Shown: positions 1 to 9,400 of the stretch, in pieces | How the letters are laid out: each line of letters begins with the position of its first letter | Numbering within the stretch: the first letter of the stretch is position 1 | The notes under the pieces: generated by a model | What the model was told of the DNA's origin: nothing | The model's database searches: none | The model's input: the letters and a program-made list of their open reading frames with translations, nothing else | Assembly: GCF_000774145.1 (NCBI RefSeq) | Contig: NZ_KN322986.1 | Coordinates: forward strand, 496,001 to 560,000 | Length of the DNA: 64,000 bases | Reading direction: 5' to 3' | From: Pseudomonas mediterranea CFBP 5447 | GTDB taxonomy: Bacteria; Pseudomonadota; Gammaproteobacteria; Pseudomonadales; Pseudomonadaceae | Translations under genes and position numbers: made by a program

Positions 1-507
1 CAGGGCCAGGCGCTCGATGACATCCAGGGCGCGGTCGTAGCGCTGGTTGAAAGCCCGGTCGATGGCGCTTTTTTTCTGCTGGTAGGACGGGTGCTCGAAG
101 ACTGCCGGAAAGGTCGACAGCAGGTTGTCGATCAAGCCGTTGATATCGTTGATGAACGCACCGGCGGTGCCCGATGGCAGCTCCAGGGCCCGGGGTTCGC
201 GAGGCTCGTCGAAATTGTTGACGTAGACCCAGTCTGCCGGGGTCTGCAGGCGCTTGCCTTCGGCCTTGAGGTAGCGTTTTACGAATGAAAACCGGCCGGT
301 ACCGGGCTCGCCCATGACAAATACGTTGTAACCGGGGCGCGGCATGGCCACGCCGAACTGCAATGCTTCGACCGCACGTTCCTGGCCAAGCACACCGCGG
401 AAGGGCTCCAGATCATTGGTGGTAGAGAAGCTGAACTGTTCAGCGGAAAACGGACGGGTCAGCGCTTCGGGCACTAGACGCAAGCTGGCAGCAACAGGAT
501 CAGGCAT
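1..507 (-). CDS. Lon-family ATP-dependent protease, N-terminal part (cut by window edge)
   Basis: The reading frame starts at an ATG on the minus strand (505-507) and stays open to base 1, giving the first 169 residues. A region like LGQERAVEALQFG followed by the P-loop-like GEPGTGRFSF resembles the AAA+ part of the Lon/LonB-like proteases in which a degenerate P-loop precedes a long helical insertion; the C-terminal Ser-Lys protease domain would lie outside the window. Such proteins degrade or remodel cytoplasmic proteins in an ATP-dependent way. It is transcribed away from the next gene, sharing a 294-base spacer. The family call is fairly secure; the substrate is unknown. Confidence 0.8.
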   Translation of the reverse strand, partial: MPDPVAASLRLVPEALTRPFSAEQFSFSTTNDLEPFRGVLGQERAVEALQFGVAMPRPGYNVFVMGEPGTGRFSFVKRYLKAEGKRLQTPADWVYVNNFDEPREPRALELPSGTAGAFINDINGLIDNLLSTFPAVFEHPSYQQKKSAIDRAFNQRYDRALDVIERLAL

Positions 508-801
508 CGGGCTTCCTTACATCAGGCGGGGCAGATAACGGCATTCTGGCGCCGCCCGTACCTGACTGGCAAGGAGCGCCTCAGGTCAAAGCATAGTCAA
601 CCGACCGGCCCCGAACCGAAGTAGAAGCCCGTAACCGCATGACTTGCAGGATAGTTTTTGCAAAATGTCACGGAACCCTTGGATCGTGCCTAAACTCCAA
701 ACTGCGCGGCTGGAACAATAACCGGCCCACTGGCACGAGTGGTTGAGGCCACGAAGGCGCCAGACCCTGTCCATTGGTATGCACATAAAGAGAACATAGC
801 T
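508..801. other. Divergent intergenic region
   Basis: This 294-base spacer separates the minus-strand protease from the plus-strand DUF3015 gene and must hold both promoters. I see no RNA gene, repeat or strong operator. An AAGAGA ribosome binding site lies just before the start at 802. Confidence 0.5.
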
Positions 802-1290
802 ATGAAACGGATTCTTCTCGGTACTCTCTTCACCGCTGTATCCCTCAACGCCATGGCTCAGGCGCCGGGCGGGCCGGATTGCGGCTGGGGCAACATGCTG
901 TTCGAAGGTCAGCGTGGCACCCCGGCTCACTTCCTCGCTTCCACCACCAACGGCACCTCCGGCAACGCCACCTTCGGCATGACCTCCGGCACCAACGGCT
1001 GCTCGACCAACGCGGCACTGACCTACGGTGGCAAGTCCTGGCTGGCCATGAATGGAATGATGAACGAGCTGTCCGAAGACATGGCCAAGGGTCAGGGCGA
1101 AGCGCTGACCACCTATGCCGTGGTACTGGGTGTGGCGCCAGAAGACCGCGCCCACTTCTCCGCTGTCACCCACGAGCACTTCCAGCAGATCTTCAGCAAG
1201 GCTGACGTGACCGCAGAAGACGTGCATACCAATACCCTGGCCGTACTGAAAAACGATCCTCGTCTGGCCAAGTACGCCACTCAAGCTTAA
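802..1290 (+). CDS. DUF3015-type secreted protein
   Basis: A 162-residue protein beginning with a clear signal peptide (MKRILLGTLFTAVSLNAMA, cleavage before QAPGG). The mature part has CGWGNMLFEG and a Gly/Thr/Ser-rich stretch, as in the DUF3015 family of exported proteobacterial proteins of unknown role. I chose ATG 802 rather than an in-frame upstream start at 739, because 802 is preceded by AAGAGA and begins directly with the signal peptide. It is followed by a rho-independent terminator, so it is probably monocistronic. Location is periplasm or surface by inference; function unknown. Confidence 0.8.
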   Translation: MKRILLGTLFTAVSLNAMAQAPGGPDCGWGNMLFEGQRGTPAHFLASTTNGTSGNATFGMTSGTNGCSTNAALTYGGKSWLAMNGMMNELSEDMAKGQGEALTTYAVVLGVAPEDRAHFSAVTHEHFQQIFSKADVTAEDVHTNTLAVLKNDPRLAKYATQA

Positions 1291-1301
1291 GCTCGACCCC
1301 A

Positions 1302-1336
1302 CTCGCTCCCTCCGGGGAGCGGGTTTTCTTTTTTTG
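1302..1336 (+). terminator. Rho-independent terminator after the DUF3015 gene
   Basis: CTCGCTCCC (1302-1310) pairs with GGGAGCGGG (1315-1323, one G-T pair) and is followed by a run of T broken by one C, 12 bases after the stop codon. Confidence 0.8.
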
Positions 1337-1379
1337 GGCCCATCCGGTCTTTATTTTTCGACTTTCCAAGTAGCCGACT

Positions 1380-3233
1380 ATGCTCAAACGCCTTGCCTGG
1401 CTGGCGCTCTGTGTGTGCGCCCCATTGTCCGCCGCACCTCATGTCGACCCTCAACGTTTGCAGCAATTGGCCAATGACCGCTTCTGGATTTCCCTGGGCC
1501 ACTATGAAACCGCCAAGCTCGGTGGCTGGCGCAGCTATATCAGCGACAGGAAATTCTTCCTGGCACCCGACGGCAACGAACACCCCGACCATGAACTGAC
1601 CGCCACGCTGCAAGCCCTCTACGGCCCGGCCAGCGCCGGCCAGCAACATGCCCAGTGCGTGTACCCGGCGCGCACGCGCTGGCTCAAGGCGCAGCTCAAC
1701 CTGACCGATCTGCCAGCAGTCGATTGCAGCGAATTCACCCAATGGTTCAAGGACGTCGCCCCCCACAGCGCGGTGATGATTTTCCCGGCCGCCTACCTGA
1801 ACAGCCCGTCGTCTATGTTCGGCCATACCCTGTTGCGCATCGACCAGGCCGACGTGCAACGGGACAAGACCGCCCTGCTGAGCTATGCGATCAATTTCGG
1901 CGCCTACATCGAAGGGTCGGACAACAGCATCATCTACGCCTGGAAAGGCTTGATGGGCGGCTATCCCGGCCTGTTCGCCCTGGTGCCCTACCAGGAGAAA
2001 CTGTCCGAGTACCGTAGCCTGGAGAACCGCGACCTGTGGGAATACCGCCTCAACCTGAGCCAGGTGGAAACCGAGCGCATGGTCGAGCACGTCTGGGAAC
2101 TCAAGCAGATCCAGTTCGATTATTTCTTCTTCGACGAAAACTGCTCCTACCGCCTGTTGGAATTGCTGCAAGTGGCCCGTCCCAGCCTGCGCCTGACCGA
2201 ACAATTCCCGCTGACGGCGATCCCCACCGACACCGTCAAGGCCGTGAAGGAAGCCGGGTTGGTGGAGAGCATCGAATATCGACCGTCCCGCGAGCGAGAA
2301 CTGCTCAGCCGCGCCGAGCCGCTCAGCGCTGACGAACAACAATGGGTCCTGAAGGTCAGCGCCGACCAAAAGCAAATGCAGGCTGCCGAATTCAAGGCAC
2401 TGCCCCGCGAACGCCAGGCGCTGATCGTCGATGCGGCCTATCGCCTGGAGCGTTACCGCGCCAACGGCCAGGAGCGCGATCCGCAACGGGCCCAGCGCAG
2501 CTTCGAACTGTTGCGGGCAATCAATCAGAATCCCGCGCCGGAACTCGACATTCCCCAACCGGGCCTGCCCGAGGACGGTCATGAATCGCGCACCTGGCAG
2601 GCCGGCCTCGGCACCCGGGGCGACCGGGCGTTCGGCGAATACGGCCTGCGCATGGCTTATCACGACCTCAACGACAACGCCGAAAGCTTCCCGCTGGGGG
2701 CGCAGATCGAGATCCTGCAATTGAAGCTGCGCCAGTACGAAGGCAACGAGTGGCAGGTGCAGCGCCTGGACCTGGCGACCATCCGCTCCCTGACGCCGCG
2801 CAATGAATTGCTGCAACCGCTGTCCTGGCAGGTCACCGGGGGCCTGGAGCGGGTCCCGGGCAAGCACGACGATGAAACCCTGGTCAGCCACGTCAATGGT
2901 GGTGCCGGCGGCACCTGGGCGCTGGGCGAGGACGTGCTGGGATTTGCCCTGGGCACGGTGCGGGTGGAACACAACAACGACTTCGCCCAATTCATCGCCC
3001 CGGCCACCGGGTTCAACAGTGGCGTGCTGTGGAAAAACCCGCTGGGCAACCTGAGCCTGGAAGCCAAGGGTGACTACTTCGTCAACGGCGAGGTACGCCG
3101 GCGCCTGAGCCTGAACCAACAGTGGGAACTGTCCCGCAACCTCGGCCTGCGCCTGAGCGCCCAGCGGGAATTCAGCCACCTGGCCTCGCCGGAGAACGAG
3201 GTGATGCTTGAGGTGAAGTGGTATCACTACTGA
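1380..3233 (+). CDS. DUF4105 / Lnb-like N-terminal domain protein, exported
   Basis: A 617-residue protein with a signal peptide (about residues 1-19, cleaved near SAA-PH). The middle carries FGHTLLRID and, further on, FFDENCSYRLLELL: the His and Cys of these motifs are conserved in the DUF4105 family, which as I recall was linked to lipoprotein N-acylation (Lnb) in Bdellovibrio. The last 200 residues alternate polar and hydrophobic residues and end in VKWYHY, an aromatic C-terminus like outer-membrane beta-strands. A cysteine-type hydrolase or acyltransferase at the periplasm/outer membrane is an inference from the His/Cys pair. It starts 90 bases after DUF3015 but behind that gene's terminator. 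Confidence 0.75.
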   Translation: MLKRLAWLALCVCAPLSAAPHVDPQRLQQLANDRFWISLGHYETAKLGGWRSYISDRKFFLAPDGNEHPDHELTATLQALYGPASAGQQHAQCVYPARTRWLKAQLNLTDLPAVDCSEFTQWFKDVAPHSAVMIFPAAYLNSPSSMFGHTLLRIDQADVQRDKTALLSYAINFGAYIEGSDNSIIYAWKGLMGGYPGLFALVPYQEKLSEYRSLENRDLWEYRLNLSQVETERMVEHVWELKQIQFDYFFFDENCSYRLLELLQVARPSLRLTEQFPLTAIPTDTVKAVKEAGLVESIEYRPSRERELLSRAEPLSADEQQWVLKVSADQKQMQAAEFKALPRERQALIVDAAYRLERYRANGQERDPQRAQRSFELLRAINQNPAPELDIPQPGLPEDGHESRTWQAGLGTRGDRAFGEYGLRMAYHDLNDNAESFPLGAQIEILQLKLRQYEGNEWQVQRLDLATIRSLTPRNELLQPLSWQVTGGLERVPGKHDDETLVSHVNGGAGGTWALGEDVLGFALGTVRVEHNNDFAQFIAPATGFNSGVLWKNPLGNLSLEAKGDYFVNGEVRRRLSLNQQWELSRNLGLRLSAQREFSHLASPENEVMLEVKWYHY

Positions 3234-3263
3234 ACCCATGCCGGTCAGCTGATCGGATACCAC

Positions 3264-3355
3264 CGTGGCGAGGGAGCTTGCTCCCGCTGGGGCGCGAAGC
3301 GGCCCTCGATTTGGGGCTGCTACGCAGCCCAGCGGGAGCAAGCTCCCTCGCCACA
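3264..3355. repeat. Long REP-type inverted repeat, GTGGCGAGGG family
   Basis: GTGGCGAGGGAGCTTGCTCC at the left pairs with its reverse complement at the right, enclosing an inner GGGGCGCGAAGCGGCC / GGGGCTGCTACGCAGCCC hairpin. Copies or variants recur at 19816, 24275 (half), 40022 and 46036. Confidence 0.9.
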
Positions 3356-3507
3356 ATGGTGTTCGGCTTGGCATCTCTTGACCAACGGGTGCCAAGACTG
3401 GCCCCACCCGCAACCCCACGAACAGATTAATCACAACCGTTTCACACCGGCCTGACGAATCCGCTTCTAGACTTCTTGTATATGTGGATGCGGCAGGAAG
3501 GCAGGAA

Positions 3508-3864
3508 ATGAGGCGCGCGGTAGCGGTACTGGCGGTAGTAATGTTGCTTGGCGGCTGTGAAACCACCCATGAAGACCTGATCGCCCGAGGCTATCCACCG
3601 GCATTCGCCGACGGCTTCGATGACGGCTGCAGCAGCGGCCGGCAAGCCGCCGGCGCGATCACCGGCCAGTTCAGGAAAGACGTTCCGCGCTATCTCAAGG
3701 ATGCACGCTACGCCGAAGGCTGGAGCGACGGTTTCCGCCAGTGCCAGGCCATGCGCGAAAGTGAGGATCGAGACGCCTACCGTAATCGTCACTGGGATGA
3801 GCGCGAACGTGCCTGGCAACAGGAAAAGGATCGCGACGCCGCCCGGGCCTATCGCTCGCAGTGA
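3508..3864 (+). CDS. Small lipoprotein of unknown function
   Basis: A 118-residue protein whose first 17 residues form a lipoprotein signal peptide ending in the lipobox LGGC (VMLLGGC-ETT), so it should be lipidated. I prefer ATG 3508 to the GTG at 3484, because the signal peptide begins there and an AGGAAGGCAGGA stretch sits just upstream. The mature part holds two similar motifs, FADGFDDGC and YAEGWSDGFRQC, each with a Cys, and a charged, helical C-terminus rich in Arg, Asp and Glu. I do not recognise a named domain. It is followed 70 bases later by the Gre-like gene. Confidence 0.75.
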   Translation: MRRAVAVLAVVMLLGGCETTHEDLIARGYPPAFADGFDDGCSSGRQAAGAITGQFRKDVPRYLKDARYAEGWSDGFRQCQAMRESEDRDAYRNRHWDERERAWQQEKDRDAARAYRSQ

Positions 3865-3934
3865 GTCGCGTACAGACATCCGTCGAAACCAAAAGCCTGC
3901 GACCATGGCCCAAACTCCAATAGAGGAGAACACC

Positions 3935-4426
3935 ATGAGTCGTGCCTTCGTCAACGAAGACAGCGCCGCGGCCCAGGCCGATCAACCGGTCGAACGCCAG
4001 GTCAGCGCGCAACCCAACTACGTCACACCCGCCGGGTTCGCCCAGTTGCAGGCCCGGGTCGCCGAGTTGCAGACGCTGCACAGCCAGCAGGCTGCCCGCA
4101 AAGAGCTGGCGGACAAACAGCGCATCGCAGACCTGGAACGGGATCTGCGCTATTTCAACCAGCGCCTGCAAAGCGCCCAGGTCGTTACGGCCACCTCAGC
4201 GGACCAGGTGCGGATCGGACATTGGGTGACCTTTGTCGATGAACAGGACCATGAGCAGCGTGTGCAGCTGGTGGGGGAAGACCAGGCCGATGCGACCAGT
4301 GGGCTGATCAATTGGGGCTCACCGCTGGGGCGGGCGTTGCTGGGGAGCAAGGTCGGGGATGAGGTGGTCTGGAAGCGACCGGTGGGGGATATGGCGATTG
4401 AGGTGGTGGCGATAGAGTCGGAGTGA
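3935..4426 (+). CDS. GreA/GreB-family transcription factor, short coiled coil
   Basis: A 163-residue homologue of GreA/GreB, which enter the RNA polymerase secondary channel. Residues about 31-80 (TPAGFAQLQARVAEL ... RYFNQRLQSAQVV) match the N-terminal coiled coil, and residues 83-163 the FKBP-like C-terminal domain (VRIGHWVTF, NWGSPLGRALLGSKVGDEV). The coiled-coil tip, which in GreA/GreB holds the acidic D-x-x-E residues of the GDLxENAEY motif, is missing here and the coil is shorter. ATG 3935 has a GAGGAG ribosome binding site at 3923. It probably binds polymerase but may not stimulate transcript cleavage; that is inference. Confidence 0.8.
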   Translation: MSRAFVNEDSAAAQADQPVERQVSAQPNYVTPAGFAQLQARVAELQTLHSQQAARKELADKQRIADLERDLRYFNQRLQSAQVVTATSADQVRIGHWVTFVDEQDHEQRVQLVGEDQADATSGLINWGSPLGRALLGSKVGDEVVWKRPVGDMAIEVVAIESE

Positions 4427-4449
4427 CTCCTGCCCTGCCCATAAACCAC

Positions 4450-4541
4450 TGTGGGAGCGAGCCCCGCTCGCGATGGCGGTGGGTCAGGCAACATGAGCGT
4501 TGACCGATCCGACGCTATCGCGAGCAGGGCTCGCTCCCACA
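4450..4541. repeat. REP/REPIN pair, GTGGGAGCGAG family
   Basis: Two inverted copies of TGTGGGAGCGAGCcccGCTC flank a spacer of about 35 bases. It lies between the convergent gre-like and ettA genes. Confidence 0.9.
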
Positions 4542-4568
4542 GGTTCTGTAACTTACCGGCCGATGGAA

Positions 4569-6233
4569 TCAGGCCAGTTTCTTGTGCCGTACCCGATGTG
4601 GCTGGGCAGCGGCTTCGCCGAGGCGTTTCTTGCGATCGGCTTCGTACTCGGTGTAGTTGCCTTCGAAGAACACCGCCTGGGAATCGTCTTCGTACGCCAG
4701 GATGTGGGTCGCCACGCGGTCGAGGAACCACCGATCGTGGGAGATCACAATGGCCGCGCCCGGGAAGTCCAGCAGGGCTTCCTCCAGGGAACGCAGGGTT
4801 TCGACGTCGAGGTCGTTGGACGGTTCGTCGAGCAGCAGGACGTTGCCACCCTCCTTCAAGGTCAGCGCCAGGTGCAGGCGACCGCGCTCACCACCGGACA
4901 GGTCCTTGACGAACTTCTGCTGGTCGCCGCCTTTGAAGTTGAAGCGACCCACGTAGGTGCGCGACGGGATCTCGTAGTTGCCGATGCGGATCTGGTCGGA
5001 ACCGTCGGAGATCTGCTGGAACACCGTCTTGCTGCCGTCCAGGTCTTCGCGGCTCTGGTCGACGCAGGCCAGTTGCACGGTTTCGCCGACTTCAATGGTG
5101 CCCGAATCCGGGGTTTCCTTGCCCATCAGCATGCGGAACAGCGTGGACTTACCCGCACCGTTACCACCGATCACACCAACGATGGCGCCTTTGGGCATGG
5201 AGAACGACAGGTTGTCGATCAACACGCGATCGCCGTAGCCCTTGGTGACGTTCTTGAATTCGATGACCTTGTCACCCAGGCGCGGACCGGCCGGAATGTA
5301 GATCTCGTTGGTTTCGCTGCGCTTCTGGAATTCCTGGGACTGCATTTCCTCGAAGCGTTGCAGACGGGCCTTGGATTTGGACTGGCGGGCCTTGGCGCCT
5401 TTGCGCACCCACTCCAGCTCTTCCTTCATGGCCTTTTCATGGGCCGACTGCTGCTTGGATTCCTGGGCCAGACGTTCGGACTTGGCTTCCAGCCAGCCCG
5501 AATAGTTGCCCTCGTACGGAATGCCCGCGCCGCGGTCGAGTTCCAGGATCCAGCCGGCGACGTTGTCCAGGAAGTAACGGTCGTGGGTAATCGCCACGAC
5601 GGTGCCCGGAAAATCGTGCAGGAAGTGTTCGAGCCAGGCGACGGAATCGGCGTCCAGGTGGTTGGTCGGTTCGTCGAGCAGCAGCATGTCCGGGGCGGAC
5701 AGCAACAGGCGGCACAGGGCCACACGGCGCTTCTCACCGCCGGACAGGTGTTCGACCTTCGCTTCCCAGGCCGGCAGGCGCAGGGCGTCGGCGGCGACTT
5801 CCAGCTGGCGCTCCAGGTTATGGCCATCGCTGGCCTGCAGGATCGCTTCGAGCTTGGCCTGTTCGGCGGCCAGCTTGTCGAAGTCGGCATCCGGGTCAGC
5901 GTAGGCGGCGTAGACCTCGTCCAGGCGCGTTTGGGCGTCCTTGATCACGCTGACCGCTTCCTCGACCACTTCACGCACGGTCTTGGTCGGGTCCAGCTGA
6001 GGCTCCTGGGGCAGGTAGCCGATGTTCAGGTCCGGCATCGGGCGGGCTTCGCCGTCGAATTCGGTATCGACGCCGGCCATGATCTTCAGCAGCGTGGACT
6101 TACCCGAACCGTTGAGGCCCAGCACGCCGATCTTGGCGCCGGGGAAGAATGAGAGCGAAATGTTTTTCAGGATTTCCCGCTTCGGCGGAACAACTTTGCT
6201 CAGCCGATGCATGGTGAAGACGTATTGAGCCAT
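4569..6233 (-). CDS. ettA: Energy-dependent translational throttle protein EttA (ABC-F)
   Basis: A 554-residue soluble ABC-F protein with two ATPase domains and no membrane segment. The first Walker A (GLNGSGKST) is near residue 40 and the second (GGNGAGKST) near residue 356; both domains have signature (LSGGEKRR, LSGGERGR) and Walker B (LLLDEPTNHLD, LLLDEPSNDLD) motifs, joined by the charged P-site linker (KAMKEELEWVRKGAKARQSK). Length matches E. coli EttA. EttA binds the ribosomal E site and gates entry into elongation according to the ATP/ADP ratio. ATG 6233 gives the family N-terminus (MAQYVFTMHRLSK); an in-frame extension to 6308 is not conserved-looking. Confidence 0.95.
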   Translation of the reverse strand: MAQYVFTMHRLSKVVPPKREILKNISLSFFPGAKIGVLGLNGSGKSTLLKIMAGVDTEFDGEARPMPDLNIGYLPQEPQLDPTKTVREVVEEAVSVIKDAQTRLDEVYAAYADPDADFDKLAAEQAKLEAILQASDGHNLERQLEVAADALRLPAWEAKVEHLSGGEKRRVALCRLLLSAPDMLLLDEPTNHLDADSVAWLEHFLHDFPGTVVAITHDRYFLDNVAGWILELDRGAGIPYEGNYSGWLEAKSERLAQESKQQSAHEKAMKEELEWVRKGAKARQSKSKARLQRFEEMQSQEFQKRSETNEIYIPAGPRLGDKVIEFKNVTKGYGDRVLIDNLSFSMPKGAIVGVIGGNGAGKSTLFRMLMGKETPDSGTIEVGETVQLACVDQSREDLDGSKTVFQQISDGSDQIRIGNYEIPSRTYVGRFNFKGGDQQKFVKDLSGGERGRLHLALTLKEGGNVLLLDEPSNDLDVETLRSLEEALLDFPGAAIVISHDRWFLDRVATHILAYEDDSQAVFFEGNYTEYEADRKKRLGEAAAQPHRVRHKKLA

Positions 6234-6469
6234 GGTGAACCTAGCGTCTGTGACAGGTGAAAAGAACGAACCAGGCCATGCACGGCGCCGGCAGTTGACG
6301 GTCATCAATGCCAGCGGGGCAGATAAAGCCTGGGGATCTGGAGCTGGAACGCTCTTGTTTGACCGGCAAAGCTACCTCAACCGTCCGTCAAGGTCCAGCC
6401 ACCAGGGACTGGCACTTTGCCACAAGGCAAGGCATGCTAGCCGCCCTTCGGGCGTCCGGCTTATAGTGC

Positions 6470-9400
6470 GTGTCGCGCCAGTCCAGCAAACCGCAGGATT
6501 ACAGCTTGTCCAACGTCACGCCGACCCTGTCCCCACGCGCACCGGATACCGTGCCCGGCTCGCCCCTGCGCGGGACATTGAAGGGCGCCCTGGCCACGCT
6601 GGTGCTGTTGTTGCTCGGATTGCTCTTCTGGCAGCTGCTCGACCAACTGCGCGTCACCCAGCAGCAACAGCGCCAGTACACCATCGACTACACCGCCGAC
6701 CTGGCCGCGCAAGTCAGCCTGAACATGGCCCTGAACGCGCAAATCGCCCTTAATCTGCTACCGATCGTCGAACAACCGCAGACAGCCGACGAACAGCAGG
6801 CCTTGTTGCACAAAATCCAGCAATCGCTGCCCCAGCTACGCAGCCTGGCATTGCTGAGTCCATCCGGCATGGTGCTCAGCGACACCGACCCGGACAGCCA
6901 CGACGCCGGCTACCTCAGTGAGCTGGTGCACCGCAGTCACAACCAGGCACATTACTTCAGTAACGCCGACGACGGCTCCGTGGTGCATCTGTTGTTGCAT
7001 CAGGCCAGCGGCAGTACCCGCGGCTACTGGGCCTTGCGTCTGACCCCGAACTTCTTCTCCACGCTGATCAAACAGGTCGATACCGGGTTGCGCCCACTGT
7101 GGGTGGTGGAAAACCGTCTCAACCAGCAAATCGTCAGCCGTGACGAGAGCCTGCCATCAATCAACCCCTCGCACCTGTCGCCGGACGATCTGGACAACAC
7201 CGTGCTGACCGTGCCGCTGAGCAGCAGCGATTGGCAACTGCGGGGGCTGTTCGACCGCCGGCAAGTGCTCGAACAACTGCTGCCGGCCTTCATCGGCAAA
7301 TGCCTGCTGGGCCTGGCGTTTTCGATGCTGCCGGTCATCGCCCTGCTGAACATGCGTCGCCGCCAGCGGCAACTGCACGAAGGTCGCCGCCGCTACCAGG
7401 ACATTTTCGAAGGCACCGGTGTGGCCTTGTGCGTACTCGACCTCTCCAGCCTCAAGTCATTTTTTGTCCGGTCCGGCCTGCACAATGGCGATCAACTGCG
7501 GGCGTGGATGAAAGTCCCGCACCAACTCGAGCAACTGCAACAGGAAGTGCGCATCACCGAAGTCAACCAGATGGCGTTGCGGCTGCTCAACGTCGACTCC
7601 TGTGAACAGGCCTGGCAATTGCTGGTGGGCAAGGGCCCGCAGGACAACAATCCGGTCGGGCCGCAATTGCTCGAAACCCTGCTCGACCAGCACAAGCAGT
7701 TGGAATTGGAGATCAAGCTCCAGGACGCCCACGGCCGTGACCAGCATCTCTGGCTGGTACTGCGCCTGCCGGAAAAGCAGGACGACTACAACGCCGTAAT
7801 CCTGAGCATCAACGACATCACCAGCCGCAAGCTGATCGAACTGTCGTTGCTCGAGCGCGAAGGCTTCTGGTCCGACGTGGTGCGTACCGTGCCGGATCAT
7901 CTCTACGTGCAGGACGTCATCAGCCAGCGGATGATCTTCAGCAACCACCACCTGGGCCAGACCCTGGGGTATGACCGCACCGAACTGCACCAGATGGGTG
8001 AGTACTTCTGGGAAATCCTGCTGCACAGCGACGATGCCGACCACTACCACACGTTGCGCCAGGAACAGCGGCGCGGCGGCTATGCGCACCTGTTGCAATG
8101 CCAACTGCGCTTCCGCCATCGCGACGGCAAATGGCGACGCTTCGACATCCGCGAACAGGCCCTGGCCCGGGACCGGCATGACCAGGTGACGCGGATCATC
8201 GGTGTGGCGAAGGACATCACCGAGCAGATCGAGGCCAGCGAGTCGCTGCGTGACAGCGAACAGCGCTACCGGATGCTCGCCGAGAGCATCAGCGATGTGA
8301 TTTTCTCCACCGACAGCAAGCTTTCGCTCAACTACGTCAGCCCGTCGGTGCAAGCGGTGCTGGGCTACAACGCCGACTGGATCTTCCAGAACGGCTGGCA
8401 GTCGACCATCGCCAACCCGCAGCAACTGACCGGTATCTATACCCTGATGGACCGGGTCAGCAAGGCCCTCGACAAGCCCGGGCAACTGGCCGAGCTGCGC
8501 AATCAGATGCAGACCCAGTTGTTCCTGTTCGACTGCCTGCGTGCCGACGGACGCAAGATTCCTATCGAATTGCGGCTGGTACTGGTCTGGGACGATGCCG
8601 GTGGCTTCGAAGGCGTGCTTGGCGTCGGCCGCGACATCAGCCAGCAACGGCGCGCCGAAAAAGACCTGCGCATGGCCGCCACGGTATTCGAGCATTCGAC
8701 CTCGGCGATCCTGATCACCGATCCGGCCGGTTACATTGTCCAGGCCAACGAAGCCTTCAGCCGGGTCAGTGGCTACGCGGTGTCCCAGGTGCTGGACCAG
8801 TTGCCGAGCATGCTGACCGTGGACGATCAGCAGGAGGCCCACCTGCGCTACGTGCTCAAGCAGTTGCAGCAGCACAGCTCCTGGGAAGGCGAGGTCTGGC
8901 TCAAGCGCCGTAACGGCGAACATTACCCGGCCTGGGTCGGCATCACGGCGGTGCTGGATGATGAAGGCGACCTGGCCAGCTACGTGTGCTTTTTCAGCGA
9001 CATCAGCGAACGCAAGGCCAGCGAACAGCGCATCCATCGCTTGGCCTATTACGACGCCCTCACCCACCTGCCCAACCGCACGCTGTTCCAGGACCGCCTG
9101 CATACCGCGCTGCAATCGGCCGAGCGGCAGAAGAACTGGGTCGTGCTGATGTTCCTCGACCTGGACCGGTTCAAACCGATCAACGACTCCCTGGGGCACG
9201 CCGCCGGCGACCGGATGCTCAAGGACATGGCGACACGCCTGCTCGGCTGCGTCACCGACGACGACACCGTGGCGCGCATGGGCGGCGACGAGTTCACCCT
9301 GCTGCTGGAGCCGCGCTCCAGCCGGGAAACGGCGCTGAACCGGGCCATCAACGTAGCGGAGCAGATCCTCGCCAGCCTGGTCCGGCCATTCGTGCTCGAA

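Noticed and set aside
725..745. TGGCAC ... TTGA resembling a sigma-54 -24/-12 promoter before the DUF3015 gene
   Set aside because: The spacing is off by one base and the -12 GC is missing.
1287..3566. 759-codon minus-strand frame across the DUF4105 gene
   Set aside because: Antisense shadow; the plus-strand frame has a signal peptide and family motifs.
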